A stretch of DNA of 64,000 bases, taken from Streptomyces flaveus. GTDB taxonomy: Bacteria > Actinomycetota > Actinomycetes > Streptomycetales > Streptomycetaceae. Position 1 is the stretch's first letter; each line of letters begins with the position of its first letter. Shown here piece by piece: positions 34,812 through 44,266 of the stretch. The stretch covers positions 43,069 to 107,068 of the forward strand of contig NZ_BMPQ01000006.1 in NCBI RefSeq assembly GCF_014647675.1. Reading direction: 5' to 3'. The position numbers and the translations under genes were made by a program. A model generated the notes under the pieces. The model made no database searches and was not told the DNA's origin. It saw nothing but the letters and a program-made list of their open reading frames with translations.

Positions 34812-35360
34812 GTGCGTCAAGGCTCAAACGGCGGCAGCGCCGCGTTCCGCATCCGTGCGGCGGGAGGTGTTCTTCTCGTCGCACATCTCGCGCTCGTCGC
34901 CTGGCTCACGCTGCGTCCTCTGGACGTGCCGTGGGTGAGCGCCGCGAACCTGCGTCCGTTCGCGAGCATCAGAGCCGATCTGGCCCTGGGCCCGGAGGCG
35001 GCGGCCCGCAACATCGGCAAGGGGCTGTTGCTGCTCGCCCCGCTCGGCGTACTGCTGCCCATGGCCGGCGGCAGGCTGTCCGCCTCCCCACTGCTGTCCC
35101 TGCTCCGTACGGTCGCCGCCGGCGCCCTGCTCTCCATGGGCATCGAGCTGCTGCAGACCGGGATCCCCGGCCAGGTCGTGGACGTCGACTCGCTGCTGCT
35201 CAACACCGTGGGAGTGGCCCTGGCCCATATGGCGTTCGTCCCCGCCGTGCGCGCCGTACTGCGCCGCCGGACGGAGACGCGGCGCCGGGCCGCCCTCCAC
35301 CGGGAGGACGCGGCTCAGGGTCGGACCCCGACGATTCCCAGGGTCGGCATCGCCCCGTAG
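34812..35360 (+). CDS. VanZ-like membrane protein
   Basis: A 182-residue membrane protein with about four spans and the VanZ pattern: NLRPFASI after the first helix, AARNIGKGLLLLAPLGVLLP, then the conserved E..Q...P....D.DS...N..G block (ELLQTGIPGQVVDVDSLLLNTVG). VanZ proteins affect glycopeptide susceptibility in some Gram-positives, but most are of unknown role. Start is uncertain: GTG 34812 is preferred; the frame extends to GTG 34752, which lies in the afsQ3 hairpin. The charged C-terminal tail is cytoplasmic. Confidence 0.75.
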   Translation: MRQGSNGGSAAFRIRAAGGVLLVAHLALVAWLTLRPLDVPWVSAANLRPFASIRADLALGPEAAARNIGKGLLLLAPLGVLLPMAGGRLSASPLLSLLRTVAAGALLSMGIELLQTGIPGQVVDVDSLLLNTVGVALAHMAFVPAVRAVLRRRTETRRRAALHREDAAQGRTPTIPRVGIAP

Positions 35361-35450
35361 AGCGACGCTTTGTCCCCTTCGTGGTCGTAGCGTGGAAGGC
35401 AGATGAGGCAGCCAGAAGGGAGGCCTCGTACGCTCACGAAGGAGCCGTGG

Positions 35451-35654
35451 ATGAACCGCCTTGCCCGCCCCACGAACGACCGGATGATCGGCGGAGTGTG
35501 CGCTGCGCTGGCACGGCGCTTCGGTACCTCCGCGACCACGATGCGCGTGATCTTCCTGGTGTCCTGTCTGCTGCCGGGTCCGCAGTTCCTGCTCTACATA
35601 GCGCTGTGGATCCTGTTCCCCTCGGAGGGCAAGGCGGCTCGTACGGCCTGGTGA
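35451..35654 (+). CDS. PspC-domain small membrane protein
   Basis: A 67-residue PspC-type protein. The motif LARPTNDRMIGGVCAALARRFG is followed by a transmembrane segment (RVIFLVSCLLPGPQFLLYIALWILFP). PspC proteins monitor envelope stress. AAGGAG lies 7 nt before the ATG at 35451. Likely monocistronic, ended by the 12-bp hairpin at 35681-35719. Confidence 0.9.
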   Translation: MNRLARPTNDRMIGGVCAALARRFGTSATTMRVIFLVSCLLPGPQFLLYIALWILFPSEGKAARTAW

Positions 35655-35680
35655 TCCACGCACCTCACACGCACGTACGC

Positions 35681-35719
35681 CGATGGGGCGCCCCCCGAAC
35701 TCGAGGAGGCGCCCCATCG
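35681..35719. terminator. Bidirectional terminator hairpin
   Basis: CGATGGGGCGCC (35681-35692) pairs perfectly with GGCGCCCCATCG (35708-35719). It sits between convergent genes for the PspC protein and the small secreted protein. Confidence 0.8.
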
Positions 35720-35737
35720 ACGCGTACAGGTACGGAC

Positions 35738-36055
35738 TCAGACCGCGGGAAGCCCGGGGCCCTGGATGGGCAGCTGCCCGGCGGGCAGGCCACCGATCAG
35801 GCCGGCAGCGGGCACGCCGCCGGCCAGGTCCGTGACCGCCGCGGTCGGCGCGGCCGGGTTCGCGGGAAGCGCCTCCGCGCCACCGGCGGGCAGCGTCGTG
35901 GCGACGTCGCCCCCCGGCACCGCCGAGGTGACGGTGTCCACGGTCCTGGCGGGGTCGGGCACGGCCGGGGCCGCGTTGGCGGCGCCCGCGCCGGCGGCGG
36001 CGAAGGCGGCACCGAGAGCGGCGACACCGAGGGTCTTGACAGCAGACTGCTTCAT
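35738..36055 (-). CDS. Small secreted Ala/Pro-rich protein
   Basis: A 105-residue exported protein of unknown function. The Sec signal peptide spans MKQSAVKTLGVAALGAAFAA and continues to an ANA-AP cleavage site near residue 27. The mature part is rich in Ala, Pro, Gly, Val and Thr, with repeated GG(V/L)PA patterns and no Cys. ATG at 36055 with AAGGA about 12 nt upstream. A CGGTT-CGA-AACCG dyad (36092-36104) lies in its promoter region. The upstream add gene is closed by a strong terminator, so it is transcribed on its own. Confidence 0.8.
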   Translation of the reverse strand: MKQSAVKTLGVAALGAAFAAAGAGAANAAPAVPDPARTVDTVTSAVPGGDVATTLPAGGAEALPANPAAPTAAVTDLAGGVPAAGLIGGLPAGQLPIQGPGLPAV

Positions 36056-36135
36056 TTTCGACTTCGTCCTTGCGCTGTGACGGATCTCGAGCGGTTCGAA
36101 ACCGTAGTCACGTGGGAGAACGCCCCGCAAACATC

Positions 36136-36173
36136 GAAAAGCGGCCGGGGCGACAGTCACCCGGCCGCTTTTC
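36136..36173 (-). terminator. Rho-independent terminator of add
   Basis: Perfect 14-bp arms 36136-36149 and 36160-36173 (GAAAAGCGGCCGGG and complement), ending in TTTTC on the minus strand. It begins 12 bp after the add stop. Confidence 0.9.
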
Positions 36174-36184
36174 CTACGACCCGA

Positions 36185-37339
36185 TCAACGCTCCTCGACC
36201 ACGGAACCGCTGGTCGAGGCGGTCTGCTGGAACAGCCACTGGGACTTCAGCTCCGCATAGCCGGGCTTGATCACGTCATTGATCATCGCCAGCCGTTCAT
36301 CGAAAGGAATGAATGCTGATTTCATCGCATTGACTGTGAACCACTGCATGTCATCGAGCGAATAACCGAAGGCCTCGACAAGATGCTCGAATTCCCGGCT
36401 CATGCTGGTGCCCGACATCAACCTGTTGTCCGTGTTCACGGTCGCCCGGAAGTGCAGCCGTCGCAGCAGCCCGATGGGGTGCTCGGCGTACGAGTCGGCG
36501 GCACCCGTCTGGAGGTTGGAGCTGGGGCACAGCTCCAGCGGGATGCGCTTGTCGCGCACGTACGAGGCGAGGCGGCCGAGCTTCACGGAGCCGTCGTCGG
36601 CGACGTGGATGTCGTCGATGATGCGTACGCCGTGGCCGAGCCGGTCGGCGCCGCACCACTGGAGGGCCTGCCAGATGGAGGGCAGCCCGAAGGCTTCGCC
36701 GGCGTGGATCGTGAAGTGATTGTTCTCCCGCTTCAGATACTCGAAGGCGTCCAGGTGACGGGTGGGCGGGTAGCCGGCCTCGGCGCCCGCGATGTCGAAG
36801 CCGACGACGCCCACATCGCGGTAGCGGTTGGCGAGTTCGGCGATCTCCAGGGCGCGGGCCGCGTGCCGCATGGCGGTCAGCAGGGCGCCGACGCGGATCC
36901 GGTGGCCGCTCTCGCGGGCGCGCCGCTCACCTTCCCGGAAGCCCTCGTTGACGGCTTCGACGACCTCTTCGAGGGTGAGCCCCTTCTCCAGGTGCTGCTC
37001 GGGCGCGTACCGCACCTCGGCGTAGACGACGCCGTCCTCGGCGAGGTCCTTGGCGCACTCGGCGGCCACCCGCACCAGCGCCTCACGGGTCTGCATGACG
37101 GCGCAGGTGTGCGCGAAGGTCTCCAGATACCGCTCCAGGGAACCGGAGTCGGCGGCCTCGCGGAACCAGATGCCGAGCTTGTCGGGGTCGGCCTCGGGGA
37201 GGTTCTCGTAGCCGGTCTCGCGGGCGAGGTCGACGATCGTGCCGGGGCGCAGGCCCCCGTCGAGGTGGTCGTGCAGCAGGACCTTGGGGGCCCGGCGGAT
37301 CTGGTCCGCACCGGGAGTGTGCTGGTGCTGGGTCGTCAT
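36185..37339 (-). CDS. add: Adenosine deaminase
   Basis: Zn-dependent deaminase converting (deoxy)adenosine to (deoxy)inosine for PNP. The 384-residue protein has metal ligands in HDHLDG (His23, His25), HAGE, GHG and the TDN segment of [13 protein letters not shown] in place of DD is usual in actinobacterial members. The ATG at 37339 has TAGTAT on the minus strand ending 6 nt upstream (37346-37351) and no Shine-Dalgarno sequence, so it is leaderless. The operator CTACGCGCGTAG lies at 37356-37367. Confidence 0.95.
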   Translation of the reverse strand: MTTQHQHTPGADQIRRAPKVLLHDHLDGGLRPGTIVDLARETGYENLPEADPDKLGIWFREAADSGSLERYLETFAHTCAVMQTREALVRVAAECAKDLAEDGVVYAEVRYAPEQHLEKGLTLEEVVEAVNEGFREGERRARESGHRIRVGALLTAMRHAARALEIAELANRYRDVGVVGFDIAGAEAGYPPTRHLDAFEYLKRENNHFTIHAGEAFGLPSIWQALQWCGADRLGHGVRIIDDIHVADDGSVKLGRLASYVRDKRIPLELCPSSNLQTGAADSYAEHPIGLLRRLHFRATVNTDNRLMSGTSMSREFEHLVEAFGYSLDDMQWFTVNAMKSAFIPFDERLAMINDVIKPGYAELKSQWLFQQTASTSGSVVEER

Positions 37340-37355
37340 TTCCGAATACTAACGC

Positions 37356-37367
37356 CTACGCGCGTAG
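37356..37367. promoter_or_regulatory. Nucleoside-regulon operator CTACGCGCGTAG at add
   Basis: A perfect 12-bp palindrome identical to those at pnp and deoC. It lies 4 bp upstream of the add -10 hexamer, inside the promoter, so binding would exclude RNA polymerase. Confidence 0.8.
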
Positions 37368-37451
37368 AGCCCCCTTTGGGAAATTCGTCGATACCCAACG
37401 GTGACCCTGCGGACGACTGACGTACACCCTTGCTTCTGACAATGTTCTGCC

Positions 37452-38213
37452 ATGGCACAGCAAGCGACGCCGGTTCGCAGGGCCCGGCTGGGGCGGGCGC
37501 TCGGCACGGAACCGACGGCGGTGAGCGGCGTGGTGCTGCTGCTGCCGGGCGGCGAGGAGACCTCCGCCCGCAGGCCGTCACCGATGCTGGCGACCGCCTC
37601 CGTACGCTCGCTGGGGCGCCGCCTCGCGCGCGCGGGGCATATGGACGGGCTGATCGCGCACGTCGTGCACTACAGGTTTCGCGGCTGGAACGGCAGCGAG
37701 GCGCATCTCGCGCACGACGCCGTCTGGGCCGCCGATGAGGTCGTACGCCGCTACGGAGACGTGCCCGTGTGTCTCGCCGGTCTCGACATGGGCGGCCGGG
37801 CCGCCCTGCACGCGGCCGGACACACCGCCGTCAACTCCGTGCTGTCGATGTCCCCTTGGCTGCCGGAGGACGATATGGCGGCCGCCGAGGAACCCGTCAA
37901 GCAGCTCGGGGGGCGGCAGGTGCTGATCGTGCACGGGACGATGGATGCGCGCAGTGATCCGGAGCTGTCCTTTCGGCTCGCGGCGCGGGCGAAGAAGGCG
38001 AACCGGGACATCTGCCGGTTCGAGGTGCACTCCGACGGCCATGGGCTGTCCCAGCATCGGGAGGAAGTTCTCGCGCTCGCCGAGGACTTTGTGATGGGGG
38101 CGTTGTTCGAGCGGGGGTTTTCCCGGCCTGTGGCGGACGCGTTCGCGGCTCCGCCTCCCTTGGGGTTGCGGATGCCGCTTGCCTCCGGCTTTGGGAAGTC
38201 CCTTCGCCGTTAG
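37452..38213 (+). CDS. Alpha/beta-hydrolase-fold protein with Asp at the nucleophile position
   Basis: A 253-residue alpha/beta hydrolase. The nucleophile elbow, normally G-x-S-x-G, reads CLAGLDMGGRAAL with Asp112. Candidate acid and base residues follow in VHGTMDARSDP and SDGHGLSQH. Asp nucleophiles occur in haloalkane dehalogenases and epoxide hydrolases, but overall this resembles the dienelactone-hydrolase type, so the activity is open. CAATGT ends 6 nt before the ATG at 37452, a possible leaderless start. The C-terminal about 40 residues are Pro/Ala/Arg-rich. Confidence 0.8.
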   Translation: MAQQATPVRRARLGRALGTEPTAVSGVVLLLPGGEETSARRPSPMLATASVRSLGRRLARAGHMDGLIAHVVHYRFRGWNGSEAHLAHDAVWAADEVVRRYGDVPVCLAGLDMGGRAALHAAGHTAVNSVLSMSPWLPEDDMAAAEEPVKQLGGRQVLIVHGTMDARSDPELSFRLAARAKKANRDICRFEVHSDGHGLSQHREEVLALAEDFVMGALFERGFSRPVADAFAAPPPLGLRMPLASGFGKSLRR

Positions 38214-38247
38214 GGGCTTGGCCTGGTGGACGAGTGCGGATCCGTCG

Positions 38248-38346
38248 TGGCTTGTCGCTCCCCCACTCTCGGCTGCGCTCGAGCGGGGGGACCCCCATCG
38301 CGGCGGAGCCGCACACTGATACAGCCCCGCGCCCCTGAGGGGCGCG
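38248..38346. repeat. Palindromic intergenic repeat family 2, copy 1
   Basis: A string of short hairpins (CTCGAGCG around 38278, GGGGGG/CCCCCC, GCGGC-GGA-GCCGC, CGCGCCCC/GGGGCGCG) in about 100 bp. An inverted copy is at 49549-49646. It lies between the convergent hydrolase and LysR genes and may serve as their terminator. Confidence 0.8.
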
Positions 38347-38377
38347 CCCCAGCGGGACAACGCTCAGATAGTCGCCG

Positions 38378-39331
38378 TCAGTCCGGGAGCAAGTTGCCCC
38401 TTCTCGACAGCAGGAACTTCTTGAAGGCTGCCACCGGTGGGGTGTCCGGGTGGCCGTCCAGCCAGGCGACGCCGATCTCGCGGGCCGCTCGTGGGGCGGT
38501 GACCGTCAGTTCGACAACTCCTGGGCGCGGTACGGCCGGTGGTGGCAGGAGAGCCACTCCCAGCCCCGCCGCCACCAGGCCTCGTAGTGTTTCGGCCTCC
38601 TCGCCCTCGAAGGCGATACGGGGGCGGAAGCCTGCCTCCTTGCAGAGGTCGTCGGTGATGCGGCGGAGGCCGTAGCCGGGTTCGAGGGTGACGAAGGTTT
38701 CGTCGGCGGCCTCGGCCAGACGGACGCGCTTGCGGCCGGCGAGGCGGTGGTCGGCGGGGACCACGAGGCGCAGCTTCTGCTCGTCGAGGCGGCGGGCCAC
38801 GAGGTCGGGGGCGTCCGGCATCGGTGAGGTGAGGCAGAGATCCAGCTCGCCCGAGCGCAGCCGCTCGATCATCGCCTCGCCGTAGTTCTGTACGAGGCTG
38901 AAGCGAACCCGTGGATGGTCGGCCCTGAAGGCACGGATGAGACCGGGCACCGTTTCGGAGCCCATGGTGTGCAGAAAGCCGAAGGCGACCTTGCCGGAGG
39001 TGGCGTCGGCGTCGGCCCGTACCGCGTCGGCCGCCCGCTCGATCTCGGCGAGCGCCCGCTCCACGGAGGCGAGGAACGTACGCCCGGCGGAGGTGAGCGA
39101 AACCGTACGGCCCCGGCGGGCGAACAGGTCGACGCCCAGGTCCTGTTCGAGGCGGACCATGGCGCGGGACAGGGTCGACTGCGGGACCTGCATCTCCTGC
39201 GCGGCACGGGTGACGTGCTCGGTGCGGGCGACTCCCGCGAAGTACGCCAGGCGTGGGGCGAGCAGCGCGACAATGTCTTCTGTGTCACTGGATGGTGACA
39301 GGTGAGGCTCTGACCTCTGCTGATGCTTCAT
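38378..39331 (-). CDS. LysR-family transcriptional regulator
   Basis: A 317-residue LysR regulator. The winged helix-turn-helix is at about 22-80 (HVTRAAQEMQVPQSTLSRAM) and the periplasmic-binding-protein-like effector domain at about 110-310. It is divergent from an MFS transporter gene, the usual layout when a LysR protein controls its neighbour. The ATG at 39331 is preceded by CATAAT on the minus strand (39339-39344) with a 7-nt gap, so it is probably leaderless. A TCCA-N5-TGGA dyad at 39350-39362 is the likely binding site for both promoters. Confidence 0.93.
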   Translation of the reverse strand: MKHQQRSEPHLSPSSDTEDIVALLAPRLAYFAGVARTEHVTRAAQEMQVPQSTLSRAMVRLEQDLGVDLFARRGRTVSLTSAGRTFLASVERALAEIERAADAVRADADATSGKVAFGFLHTMGSETVPGLIRAFRADHPRVRFSLVQNYGEAMIERLRSGELDLCLTSPMPDAPDLVARRLDEQKLRLVVPADHRLAGRKRVRLAEAADETFVTLEPGYGLRRITDDLCKEAGFRPRIAFEGEEAETLRGLVAAGLGVALLPPPAVPRPGVVELTVTAPRAAREIGVAWLDGHPDTPPVAAFKKFLLSRRGNLLPD

Positions 39332-39349
39332 GGGAACGATTATGGCGAT

Positions 39350-39387
39350 TCCATGCATTGGACGGATGAGAGGCCGTTCTTTAGGTT
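39350..39387. promoter_or_regulatory. Divergent LysR/MFS promoter region
   Basis: For the MFS gene: -35 TTGGAC (39358-39363), 18-bp spacer, -10 TAGGTT (39382-39387), then 6 nt to the ATG, so leaderless. The dyad TCCATGCATTGGA (39350-39362) overlaps this -35 and fits a LysR-box centre. Confidence 0.7.
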
Positions 39388-39393
39388 CGAAGC

Positions 39394-40689
39394 ATGCCTT
39401 CCGTCAGTACCCAGGCGTCCACCACCATGGGCGCCGCCTCGACCGTTTCCGTCACATCCGCCGCTTCCACCACCGACTCCCGCATGACTCCGGGCGGGCC
39501 CGGCTACCGCCGGATGAGCCTCGCCCTGTTCCTCGCGGGTGTCGCGACCTTCGCGCTGCTCTACTCCACGCAGGCCCTTCTCCCGCTGATCTCCGGCGAC
39601 TTCGGGGTGACGGCGAGCGCGGCGAGCTGGACGGTGTCGGCGGCGACCGGTGCGCTGGCGCTGTTCGTCCTGCCGATGAGCGCGCTGTCGGAGCGGTTCG
39701 GTCGGCGTACGGTCATGACGGCCTCCCTGGGCATCGCGGTGACCGTCGGGCTGCTGGTTCCCTTCGCCCCGTCGGTCGGCACGCTGATCGCGCTGCGGGC
39801 GGTGCAGGGTGCGGCGCTGGCCGGGCTGCCGGCCTCGGCGACGGCGTATCTGGCGGAGGAAGTGCGGCCGAAGGCGCTGATCACCGCGATCGGTCTGTTC
39901 GTCGCGGGCAACAGCGTCGGCGGGATGAGCGGCCGGGTCATCACCGGCTGGGTCGCGCAGGAGTGGGGCTGGCGGGTCGCCGTCGGCACGATCGGGGTCG
40001 TCGCGGTGGCGTGCGCGGTCGCGTTCCGGCTGCTGCTCCCGGCGCCGAAGCACTTCAAGGCGGGGTCGCTGCGGCCTCGGGTGCTGGCCCGCACGGTTCG
40101 CGCCCACCTCTCGAATCCGCTGCTGCGGCGGCTGTACGCGATCGGCGCGCTGTTCATGACGGTGTTCGGCGCCGTCTACACGGTGATCGGTTACCGGCTG
40201 ACCGACGCCCCGTTCTCCCTCCCCCAGGGGATCATCGGCTCGATCTTCCTGGTCTACCTGGTCGGTACGGTCTCGGCGTCGACGGCGGGCAAGCTGGTGG
40301 GCCGCCTCGGCCGCCGGGGCTCGCTCTACCTGGCGGGCGGCACGACGACAGCGGGTCTGCTCCTGTCGCTGGCGGACTCGCTGGTGCTGGTGCTGCTCGG
40401 CCTGGTCTTGATCACGGCGGGCTTCTTCGCCGGCCACGCGGTCGCCTCGTCGTCCGTGAGCCACACGGCGAAGGAGGGCCGCGCTCAGGCTTCCGCCCTG
40501 TACCAGTCCGCGTACTACGTGGGGTCCAGTGCGGGCAGCACGCTCGGTGCGGTCGCGTTCCACGCGGGGGGCTGGGGCGGGACGGTTGCGCTTGGGCTGC
40601 TGGCGGTGGTCGGGGTCGTGGGGATCACGGTGCTGGGGTCGCGTGCGGCGCGAGTGCAGGCACGGCGGAGCCTGCTGGCGGCGCACTGA
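39394..40689 (+). CDS. MFS transporter
   Basis: A 431-residue major-facilitator protein with about 12 spans after a 40-residue hydrophilic Ser/Thr-rich N-terminus. The loop 2-3 motif (SERFGRRTVMTASL) and a family pattern of drug/sugar exporters are visible. Most like the YnfM/AraJ-type efflux group. Its partner is the divergent LysR regulator. The promoter is leaderless (see 39350-39387). The substrate cannot be told from sequence. Confidence 0.92.
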   Translation: MPSVSTQASTTMGAASTVSVTSAASTTDSRMTPGGPGYRRMSLALFLAGVATFALLYSTQALLPLISGDFGVTASAASWTVSAATGALALFVLPMSALSERFGRRTVMTASLGIAVTVGLLVPFAPSVGTLIALRAVQGAALAGLPASATAYLAEEVRPKALITAIGLFVAGNSVGGMSGRVITGWVAQEWGWRVAVGTIGVVAVACAVAFRLLLPAPKHFKAGSLRPRVLARTVRAHLSNPLLRRLYAIGALFMTVFGAVYTVIGYRLTDAPFSLPQGIIGSIFLVYLVGTVSASTAGKLVGRLGRRGSLYLAGGTTTAGLLLSLADSLVLVLLGLVLITAGFFAGHAVASSSVSHTAKEGRAQASALYQSAYYVGSSAGSTLGAVAFHAGGWGGTVALGLLAVVGVVGITVLGSRAARVQARRSLLAAH

Positions 40690-40781
40690 CGCCGACGCGC
40701 TGACGCGGGCCTTTGAGCGCCGGGGGCTGGCGCCACGGTTCTTCGCCCCCGCCGCCCCTACCCGTCCCATCCCGGGGCCGG

Positions 40782-41070
40782 CCCCTGGACCCCGCTGGGG
40801 ACTGCGCCCCCAGACCCCCTTCGGGGCTCCGCCCCGGACCCCGTTTCGGGGGCCAGCCCCCGAACCCCCGCTCCTCAAACGCCGGAGGGGCTGATTTTCC
40901 GCGGACCCGGGCTGAATTCCGCAGCCGAGATTCCGCAGCCCAAGCGGAACCTTGCCCAGGCGGAACTTTGCAGCCGGCCCCAGGCACAACCAGCCCGTCC
41001 GGCGCTTGAGGACGAGGCCGTTCAGGCCGACAGGGGGTCTGGGGGCGCAGCCCCCAGCGGGGTCCAGGGG
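40782..41070. repeat. MITE-like element with 39-bp terminal inverted repeats
   Basis: Ends 40782-40820 and 41032-41070 are inverted repeats matching at 38 of 39 positions. A second, inner inverted pair (40872-40893 and 40991-41012, 20 of 22) is nested inside. The 289-bp unit has no ORF of its own and occupies most of the 503-bp gap between the MFS and ECF sigma genes. Further GC-rich palindromes (CGGGG/CCCCG) fill the left half. Confidence 0.85.
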
Positions 41071-41192
41071 CGGAGCCCCTGACCTGGGCCTTCGTGTGGT
41101 TCGGGGGCCATTGTCAGTGGCCTGCGGTAGCTTCCGAAGTGGTGGCGCGCAAAGGTGCGTGCGAGGGACTGAGCCACAGGGGTGGGTTGGCT

Positions 41193-42200
41193 ATGAGCGA
41201 CGGAACGGTGACGACGGCGGATCTCGATGTCCGGCTTGAGAAGCACCGGGTCGAGCTGACGGGGTACTGCTACCGCATGCTCGGCTCGTCCTTCGAGGCG
41301 GAGGACGCCGTGCAGGACACACTGGTGCGCGCCTGGCGCAGCTACGACAAGTTCGAGGGCCGTTCCTCGATTCGTTCGTGGCTGTACCGGATCGCGACGA
41401 ACGTATGCCTGGACATGCTGACGGCGGGCAACAAACGAGCCCGCCCCATGGACCTGACGGACTCGACACCACTGGCGCAGGCGGCACTGACCCCGCGCCC
41501 GGACAACACCTGGCTGGAACCCATGCCGGACAACCGCGTACTGCCCACACCCAGCGACCCGGCCGAGGCGGCGGTGGCCAAGGAGTCGGTGCGTCTCGCC
41601 TTCATGGCCGCCCTGCAGCAACTGCCGCCCAAGCAGCGGGCCGTGCTGATTCTGCGCGAGGTCCTGGCCTGGAAGGCGAGCGAGGTCGCCGAGTTGCTCG
41701 ACACCACGGTCGCCTCGGTCAACAGCGCGCTCCAGCGGGCCCGCGCGACCCTCGCCGAGCGCGACGGCGCGGCCGAGGAGGGCGCCGTCTCCGACCCGCT
41801 GGACGAGGAGCAGCAGAAGCTCCTGGAGCGCTATGTGGCGGCGTTCGAGGGGTACGACATGACGGCGTTGACGGCGCTGCTGCACGAGGACGCGGTGATG
41901 ACGATGCCGCCGTTCGACCTGTGGCTGAGCGGCCACGAGGACATCACGGGCTTCATGACGACGCTGGGCGCCCCCTGTGCGAACTCGCGCCTGGTGCCGG
42001 TCGAGGTCAATGGCCTGCCGGGCTTCGCGCAGTACAAGCCGGATCCGGACGAGGGCGGCTACATGCCGTGGGCGGTGCAGGTCCTGGAGATATCAGGGGG
42101 CCGGATCGCGGGGTTCCACTGCTTCCTCGACACGAAGCGGTGGTTCCCGCTCTTCGGGCTGCCCCTCCACCTCGAAGCGGAGACCGACGAGACCGAGTAG
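41193..42200 (+). CDS. ECF sigma factor with C-terminal SnoaL-like domain
   Basis: A 335-residue sigma factor. Region 2 (about 15-85, YCYRMLGSSFEAEDAVQDTLVRAWRSYDKFEGRSS), region 4 (about 140-195, LPPKQRAVLILREVLAWKASEVAELLDTTVASVNSALQRAR) and a C-terminal SnoaL-like domain (about 208-330) are present. This layout is the SigJ/SigG-like group in which the C-terminal domain replaces an anti-sigma factor as regulator. No anti-sigma gene is adjacent. The ATG at 41193 lacks a strong ribosome site. The last 108 bp overlap the convergent STAS gene. Confidence 0.9.
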   Translation: MSDGTVTTADLDVRLEKHRVELTGYCYRMLGSSFEAEDAVQDTLVRAWRSYDKFEGRSSIRSWLYRIATNVCLDMLTAGNKRARPMDLTDSTPLAQAALTPRPDNTWLEPMPDNRVLPTPSDPAEAAVAKESVRLAFMAALQQLPPKQRAVLILREVLAWKASEVAELLDTTVASVNSALQRARATLAERDGAAEEGAVSDPLDEEQQKLLERYVAAFEGYDMTALTALLHEDAVMTMPPFDLWLSGHEDITGFMTTLGAPCANSRLVPVEVNGLPGFAQYKPDPDEGGYMPWAVQVLEISGGRIAGFHCFLDTKRWFPLFGLPLHLEAETDETE

Positions 42201-42479
42201 CGCGTGCAGGGCGGGGTCGGGGTCGCGCAGGCGTATCCGGCCTCCGGCCCGGCGGGCGGCGAGCTGGAGTCTGGCCAGTACGTCGACGGTGGTCAGTCCG
42301 GGCGGACCGAGACCCGCGACATCGCAGACCACGACATCGGCGCCGGTGGCCTCCAGTCTCGCGCGCACGTCCTCGCACAGCCGGGGCACGTCATCACGGG
42401 TGAGGGAGCCGGGCAGCACGAGTACGGCGGGTGTCATGGAGTTCACGAACGGTAGACCGGGCGGCGGCGCGGAACTCAT
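42093..42479 (-). CDS. STAS-domain protein
   Basis: A 128-residue (from ATG 42479) single STAS-like protein of the anti-anti-sigma type fold: AVLVLPGSLTRDDVPRLCEDVRARL, then DVVVCDVAGLGPPGLTTVDVLARLQLAARRAGG. The position usually holding the phosphorylated Ser (D-x-S) reads DVAGLGPPG, so a classical phospho-switch is not evident. The start is uncertain (GTG 42515, ATG 42479 or ATG 42437). It is downstream of deoA and may be the distal gene of that operon. The 3' end overlaps the ECF sigma gene by 108 bp. Confidence 0.65.
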   Translation of the reverse strand: MSSAPPPGLPFVNSMTPAVLVLPGSLTRDDVPRLCEDVRARLEATGADVVVCDVAGLGPPGLTTVDVLARLQLAARRAGGRIRLRDPDPALHALLGLVGLRFEVEGQPEEREPPLRVEEAVEPRDPAP

Positions 42480-42505
42480 CGCCGAGCCGGCGTGAGGTCG
42501 CGTCT

Positions 42506-42526
42506 CCAAGGTCACATCGACCTTGG
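42506..42526 (-). terminator. 8-bp inverted repeat after deoA
   Basis: CCAAGGTC (42506-42513) and GACCTTGG (42519-42526) around a 5-nt loop, 23 bp after the deoA stop and before the STAS gene. Terminator hairpin or operator; it overlaps the longest STAS start, which argues for a shorter STAS protein. Confidence 0.5.
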
Positions 42527-42548
42527 GAGGTCGTATCCCCGATCCAGG

Positions 42549-43832
<1,284 letters not shown>

Positions 43833-43870
43833 GGTTTTCCTTCCAGAGTTCTCTCGGTGAGATGACCCGG

Positions 43871-44266
43871 TCACTTGGTGAGATGGCCCGGCCCGAAAGC
43901 CTGCGGCAGCATCTCCGACAACGGCACGATCCCCGCCGGGGTCTCCAGGAGCAGATCGGGGCCCCCGAACTCGTACAGCAGCTGGCGGCAGCGCCCGCAC
44001 GGGACCAGGATCTCGCCGCGGCCGTCCACGCACGTGAAGTGCGTCAGCCGGCCGCCGCCGGTGAGCTGGAGCTGGGAGACCAGCCCGCACTCGGCGCACA
44101 GCCCGATCCCGTACGACGCGTTCTCGACATTGCAGCCCGACACCGTACGGCCGTCCTCGACCAGGGCCGCCGCGCCGACCGGGAAGCCCGAATACGGAGC
44201 GTACGCACGGGACATGGCCGTACGCGCCGTTTCCCGGAGGGCCTCCCAGTCGACGGGGGGTGTCAC
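43871..44266 (-). CDS. cdd: Cytidine deaminase
   Basis: Zn-dependent deaminase of (deoxy)cytidine giving (deoxy)uridine. The 131-residue protein has the Zn/catalytic motifs NVENASYGIGLCAE and PCGRC, typical of the small homotetrameric class. The GTG at 44266 overlaps the upstream permease stop (GTGA), so translation is coupled. It sits between the transporter and deoA, which takes its product. Confidence 0.96.
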   Translation of the reverse strand: MTPPVDWEALRETARTAMSRAYAPYSGFPVGAAALVEDGRTVSGCNVENASYGIGLCAECGLVSQLQLTGGGRLTHFTCVDGRGEILVPCGRCRQLLYEFGGPDLLLETPAGIVPLSEMLPQAFGPGHLTK

